From Flavobacteriaceae bacterium (GTDB lineage: Bacteria > Bacteroidota > Bacteroidia > Flavobacteriales > Flavobacteriaceae): a stretch of 35,932 nt of DNA. Under the pieces are notes generated by a model. The model was not told the DNA's origin. It saw only the letters and a program-made list of their open reading frames with translations, and searched no databases. The translations under genes were made by a program, and so were the position numbers. Below are positions 32,460 to 35,932 of the stretch, piece by piece; positions within the stretch are counted from its first letter, which is position 1, and each line of letters starts with the position of its first letter. The DNA lies in assembly GCA_947453885.1 (NCBI GenBank), contig CANGIF010000035.1, forward strand, positions 1-35,932, given 5' to 3'.

Positions 32460-35057
32460 ATGATAAAGAAAATTATTAAAATTGCAGGAATTGTTGTTTT
32501 TACACTTGTATTGGCTTTAATAACAATCCCGTATTTTTTTAAAGATCAAATTAAAGTTAAAATAGAACAAGCTATAAATGATAATTTAGATGCAAAAGTA
32601 TCATTTGCAACTGCTAATTTGAGTTTGTTTAGAAGTTTCCCAAGCGCAACCGTTTCTGTTTCCAAATTATTAATAATTAACAAAGCACCATTTGAAGGCG
32701 ACACTTTGATTTCGTTAGGACAATTAGATTTAAAAATGTCCATTGGTGAATTGTTTAACGGGAAAGAAACACCCTTAAAAATACAAGGCATTTCTACAAA
32801 AAACAGTGTTATAAACATTCTTTTTAATAAAGATGGAATTGGTAATTTTGATATTGCTTTAAAAGACAAAAAAGACAAAGATCCAAGTAAAAGTGATCCT
32901 TTATCATTTAAAATTCAAAAATATGCGATTGAGAATTTACGTTTTAAATTTGCTGACGAAGCTTCCAAAATGAAAATGGAATTTGATAGTTTGTACCACG
33001 AAGGAACTGGTGATTTGTCGGCTTCAACTTTGGATTTGATTACCAAAACAACAACTAGAGTTTCTATTGCAATGGACAAAGTAACTTACATGAATAAAGT
33101 GAAGCTTTCATTGGATGCCACTTTAGGAATTGATATGGCTAAAAGTAAATATACATTTAAAAATAATAAAGCTAAAATTAACGAATTACCTCTTGAGTTT
33201 AATGGATTTATTCAAATGATTGAAGGTGGTCAGGTGTATGATTTAACTTTTAAAACACCCACATCATCATTTAAAAATTTTTTAGGATTAATACCATCAG
33301 CTTATTCTAAAGGATTAGATAATGTAAAAACTAATGGTGAATTTACAGTTGCAGGTTTTGCAAAAGGAACTTATACTAAAGCTACTGTACCGAAATTTTT
33401 AATAGAAATAGCATCAAAAAATGCATCGTTTCAATATCCAAGTTTGCCAAAAGCAGTTAAAAATATTGTCATAGACACCAAAATCATCAATGAAACTGGA
33501 ATTTTAAACGATACGTACGTTAATCTGAAACAACTATCTTTTCAAATTGATCAAGATGTCTTTAGTTCAAATGCTACTATAAAAAATATTACGCAAAATG
33601 CTATAGTTGATGCTTCATTAAAAGGAACGGTCAATTTAGGAAATTTTTCTAAAGCGTATCCAATTAAGTTAGAAAAACCATTATCAGGAATTATAAAAGC
33701 CGATGTTACAACTAACTTTGACATGGCATCTGTAGAAAAAAGTCAGTACCAAAATATAAAAAATGCTGGAACAATAAGCTTAACAGGATTTAAATATACC
33801 GATGAGAAAGGTAAGATAATGAACATTAATACTGCCTTAGTACAATTTAATCCTAGCCAGGTAAATTTAAAACAATTTAGTGCATCAACAGGTAAAAGCG
33901 ATATGAATATTACAGGAGTTTTAGAAAATTTTTATGGCTATATGTTTAAAAAACAAGAATTAAAAGGCGCTTTTAATTTAACTTCCAATCAAATCGCTGT
34001 AGCCGATTTTATGACTACAGAAACTAAAACAAATGAACCTACTAAAAATGCAGAAGCTTTAAAAATCCCTGCTTTTCTAAATTGTACATTAACGGCAAAA
34101 GCAAATACCGTGTTGTATGACAATTTGATTCTTAAAGAAGTAACAGGTAAACTAATAGTTAATGATGAAAAAGTTACACTAGAAAATGTTAAATCTAAAA
34201 TTTTTGGTGGAACAGTAGGAGCAAATGGTGCTGTTTCTACCAAAAGTAAAGTACCAACATTTAATATGGATTTAAACATGAATCAAGTTGAAATTAATCA
34301 AACTTTTACTAAATTGGATATGATGAAAAAAATTGCACCCATCGCAAATGTAATTTCCGGCAATTTAAATTCAGTAATTAAAATAAATGGGACTTTAGAC
34401 CCTTTAGCATTAACACCAGATTTAAAAACGCTTTCAGGTGATTTAATGGGGCAGATGCAAGGCACTTCAATCAACACAAATAATTCAACTTTGTTAGCTT
34501 CTTTAGGTTCTAGTATAAAATTTTTAGACCTAAAAAAATTGAATCTTAATGATGTAAAACTTGCAGCAACTTTTAAAGATGGGAAAGTCAGTGTAAAACC
34601 ATTTGATTTAAAATACCAAGATTTAAAAGCAACAATAAGTGGCACACACGGATTTGATCAAAGCTTAAATTATGGTATAAAAATGGATGTGCCTGCAAAA
34701 TATTTAGGAGCCGAAGCTAATGCTCTTATTTCAAAATTTTCGCCAAACGATTTAGCAAAATTAAATGCAATTCCTGTAAATGCATCCATTTCTGGAAATT
34801 TTTCAAAACCAATTGTAGCTACTGATATGAAAAGTGCCGTTACTAATTTAACCTCACAATTGGTAAAACAACAAAAAGACAAATTGATTCAACAAGGAAC
34901 ATCTGCTTTAGGAAATTTAATTAATAAAAACAAAAAACCTGGTGACACATCAAAAACTATTATTCCAACGAGTAAAGATGAAATTAAAACTAAAGCTAAA
35001 GAAGAAGTAAAAACCAAAGCAAAAGATTTACTAAATGGATGGCTTAATAAAAAATAA
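32460..35057 (+). CDS. AsmA-like inner-membrane-anchored protein
   Basis: 865 aa. One N-terminal membrane anchor (about 4-26), then KIEQAINDNLDAKVSFATANLSLFRSFPSATVSV, the usual AsmA opening. The long periplasmic body is beta-rich with repeated IxxNGxxxN-type strands, matching the beta-taco/groove architecture of AsmA and other bridge-like proteins. A C-terminal AsmA_2-like region (about 610-760) and a Lys/Thr-rich tail ending DLLNGWLNKK complete it. The family is linked to phospholipid movement to the outer membrane in other bacteria; the role here is inferred. The next gene follows 29 bases later. Confidence 0.88.
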   Translation: MIKKIIKIAGIVVFTLVLALITIPYFFKDQIKVKIEQAINDNLDAKVSFATANLSLFRSFPSATVSVSKLLIINKAPFEGDTLISLGQLDLKMSIGELFNGKETPLKIQGISTKNSVINILFNKDGIGNFDIALKDKKDKDPSKSDPLSFKIQKYAIENLRFKFADEASKMKMEFDSLYHEGTGDLSASTLDLITKTTTRVSIAMDKVTYMNKVKLSLDATLGIDMAKSKYTFKNNKAKINELPLEFNGFIQMIEGGQVYDLTFKTPTSSFKNFLGLIPSAYSKGLDNVKTNGEFTVAGFAKGTYTKATVPKFLIEIASKNASFQYPSLPKAVKNIVIDTKIINETGILNDTYVNLKQLSFQIDQDVFSSNATIKNITQNAIVDASLKGTVNLGNFSKAYPIKLEKPLSGIIKADVTTNFDMASVEKSQYQNIKNAGTISLTGFKYTDEKGKIMNINTALVQFNPSQVNLKQFSASTGKSDMNITGVLENFYGYMFKKQELKGAFNLTSNQIAVADFMTTETKTNEPTKNAEALKIPAFLNCTLTAKANTVLYDNLILKEVTGKLIVNDEKVTLENVKSKIFGGTVGANGAVSTKSKVPTFNMDLNMNQVEINQTFTKLDMMKKIAPIANVISGNLNSVIKINGTLDPLALTPDLKTLSGDLMGQMQGTSINTNNSTLLASLGSSIKFLDLKKLNLNDVKLAATFKDGKVSVKPFDLKYQDLKATISGTHGFDQSLNYGIKMDVPAKYLGAEANALISKFSPNDLAKLNAIPVNASISGNFSKPIVATDMKSAVTNLTSQLVKQQKDKLIQQGTSALGNLINKNKKPGDTSKTIIPTSKDEIKTKAKEEVKTKAKDLLNGWLNKK

Positions 35058-35086
35058 TTTATTTAATCTCCTTTAATTAATGCATT

Positions 35087-35710
35087 ATGAAACAAATAAA
35101 GTTAATTGTCACGATTTTTTTTCTACTAATATTTAATGGTTTATTTGCACAAAACGAATCAGTTGAAGTAGGTTTTTTTGAAACATATCAAGATTATCAA
35201 AACAATAAAGTCTTGAATGTTGGCACTTTTGGTGCTAATGATTCAAACAAAGTTATTTTTACCAAAGACGGTAAAAACATAATGTATCCTGCAACAAAAA
35301 TCACATACTGGGGTTTTAGAGACTCTCGTGGTTTTATTTGGAGGGTTTTTCAAGGTAGAATCTATGGGGTCATTGAGCACGGGAACATTGTTGTTTATGC
35401 AAGATGTTTTTTAAAACAAGATAAAAAAGACCCAAACGAAGTTGTAGTTGACGCTGAACAAGTTTACATGTCAAATGGCTATGAAGGTATCATTTTTGGA
35501 TTTATAGAAAATAAAAAAGAAGCATTGAAACAAATTGCAAGTTGGATGCAACCTTTGAATAAGGAAGTTTCAGAAAAATTAGCAAATGATAGTTATATGC
35601 TATTTCCATTCAATGTAAACAAAGCTTTTAATTATATTAAAGAGTTCAATGATAGTGTAGCTAAAGAAAAATTAAAAAGATTCAATTTCAAATTAAAAGT
35701 AACACCATAA
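35087..35710 (+). CDS. Secreted protein of unknown function
   Basis: 207 aa with signal peptide MKQIKLIVTIFFLLIFNGLFAQ. The mature part has strand-rich segments (VGFFETYQDYQNNK, KITYWGFRDSRGFIWRVFQGRIYGVIEHG) and a helical C-terminal third. A single Cys and no lipobox, so probably soluble periplasmic or outer-surface. No family recognised. Starts 29 bases after the AsmA-like gene and probably shares its transcript. Confidence 0.8.
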   Translation: MKQIKLIVTIFFLLIFNGLFAQNESVEVGFFETYQDYQNNKVLNVGTFGANDSNKVIFTKDGKNIMYPATKITYWGFRDSRGFIWRVFQGRIYGVIEHGNIVVYARCFLKQDKKDPNEVVVDAEQVYMSNGYEGIIFGFIENKKEALKQIASWMQPLNKEVSEKLANDSYMLFPFNVNKAFNYIKEFNDSVAKEKLKRFNFKLKVTP

Positions 35711-35827
35711 ATTTATCTGCAATTTTGATTTAGCAATTTTTAATTACTATCTACAAGCAGTAATTAAATAGTTTCTTGAATTAGAAAGGCAAATTCAGAA
35801 GTAACCTTACTTTTTGGCAAAAAATAT

Positions 35828-35866
35828 AAAAATGACCAATTTTGATTTTCATTTTTGGTCATTTTT
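35828..35866. terminator. Terminator after the secreted-protein gene
   Basis: Perfect 12-bp stem AAAAATGACCAA (35828-35839) / TTGGTCATTTTT (35855-35866), with a T-rich tail. A-rich on the other side, so it may work in both directions. Confidence 0.8.
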
Positions 35867-35932
35867 GTTTTTCAAAAGATTCTTTTGTGTGAAAAATGTT
35901 TTTTTGATCGTGACGAGGCGCACGTTCCCTAA

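Noticed and set aside
35859..35932. Possible 3' end of a minus-strand gene at the right edge
   Set aside because: A frame is open to the edge (ending ESFEKQK), but its stop lies inside the terminator stem and nothing identifies a family. Too short to call.

Overview
The window is AT-rich DNA from a member of the Bacteroidota, most likely Flavobacteriaceae. This rests on the gene set (type II-C-like Cas1/Cas2, OMP barrel proteins, DUF1573, an HPPK/deoxynucleoside kinase fusion), on promoters of the TTTG-N17..20-TAnnTTTG type, and on the lack of Shine-Dalgarno sequences. No species is claimed.

Layout. 1-1002 (minus): the start of cas2 and a complete cas1 of type II CRISPR, with no cas9 upstream of cas1. 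1290-8887 (plus): purH, the rod-shape operon mreB-mreC-mreD-mrdA-rodA, and a conserved 132-aa ORF. 8968-13602 (minus): an outer-membrane beta-barrel protein and the Prc/Tsp-type protease. 13759-15937 (plus): surE, a small membrane protein and lpxB. 16022-16385: three tiny hydrophobic ORFs in tandem. 16541-18154 (minus): a conserved hypothetical and nnrD. 18360-20749: a promoter, a TPP riboswitch and a TonB-dependent receptor, presumably for thiamine uptake. 20820-21242 (minus): a Rieske-like lipoprotein that has lost its histidine ligands.

21481-26864 is a 5.4-kb integrated element in the 3' end of a tRNA-Leu(TAA) gene, flanked by a perfect 25-bp direct repeat. It encodes a tyrosine recombinase, an RteC-like protein, an excisionase-type HTH protein, an unknown 139-aa protein and a probable gene II/X-type replication initiator. 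It has no mobilisation, coat or cargo gene. Its non-coding DNA is highly organised: arm-type repeats at both ends, a five-copy octamer between the int promoter and the int start codon, a replacement tRNA terminator inside attR, and a roughly 360-bp block made of several different 10-bp repeat families downstream of rep. This is the most novel part of the window.

26845-35710 returns to host functions: tRNA-Leu and tRNA-Gly (minus), mutS (minus), a DUF1573 exported protein and a TrmH-family methyltransferase (plus), the HPPK/deoxynucleoside kinase fusion (minus), a large AsmA-like protein and a secreted protein of unknown function (plus). Cell-envelope functions dominate the host part.
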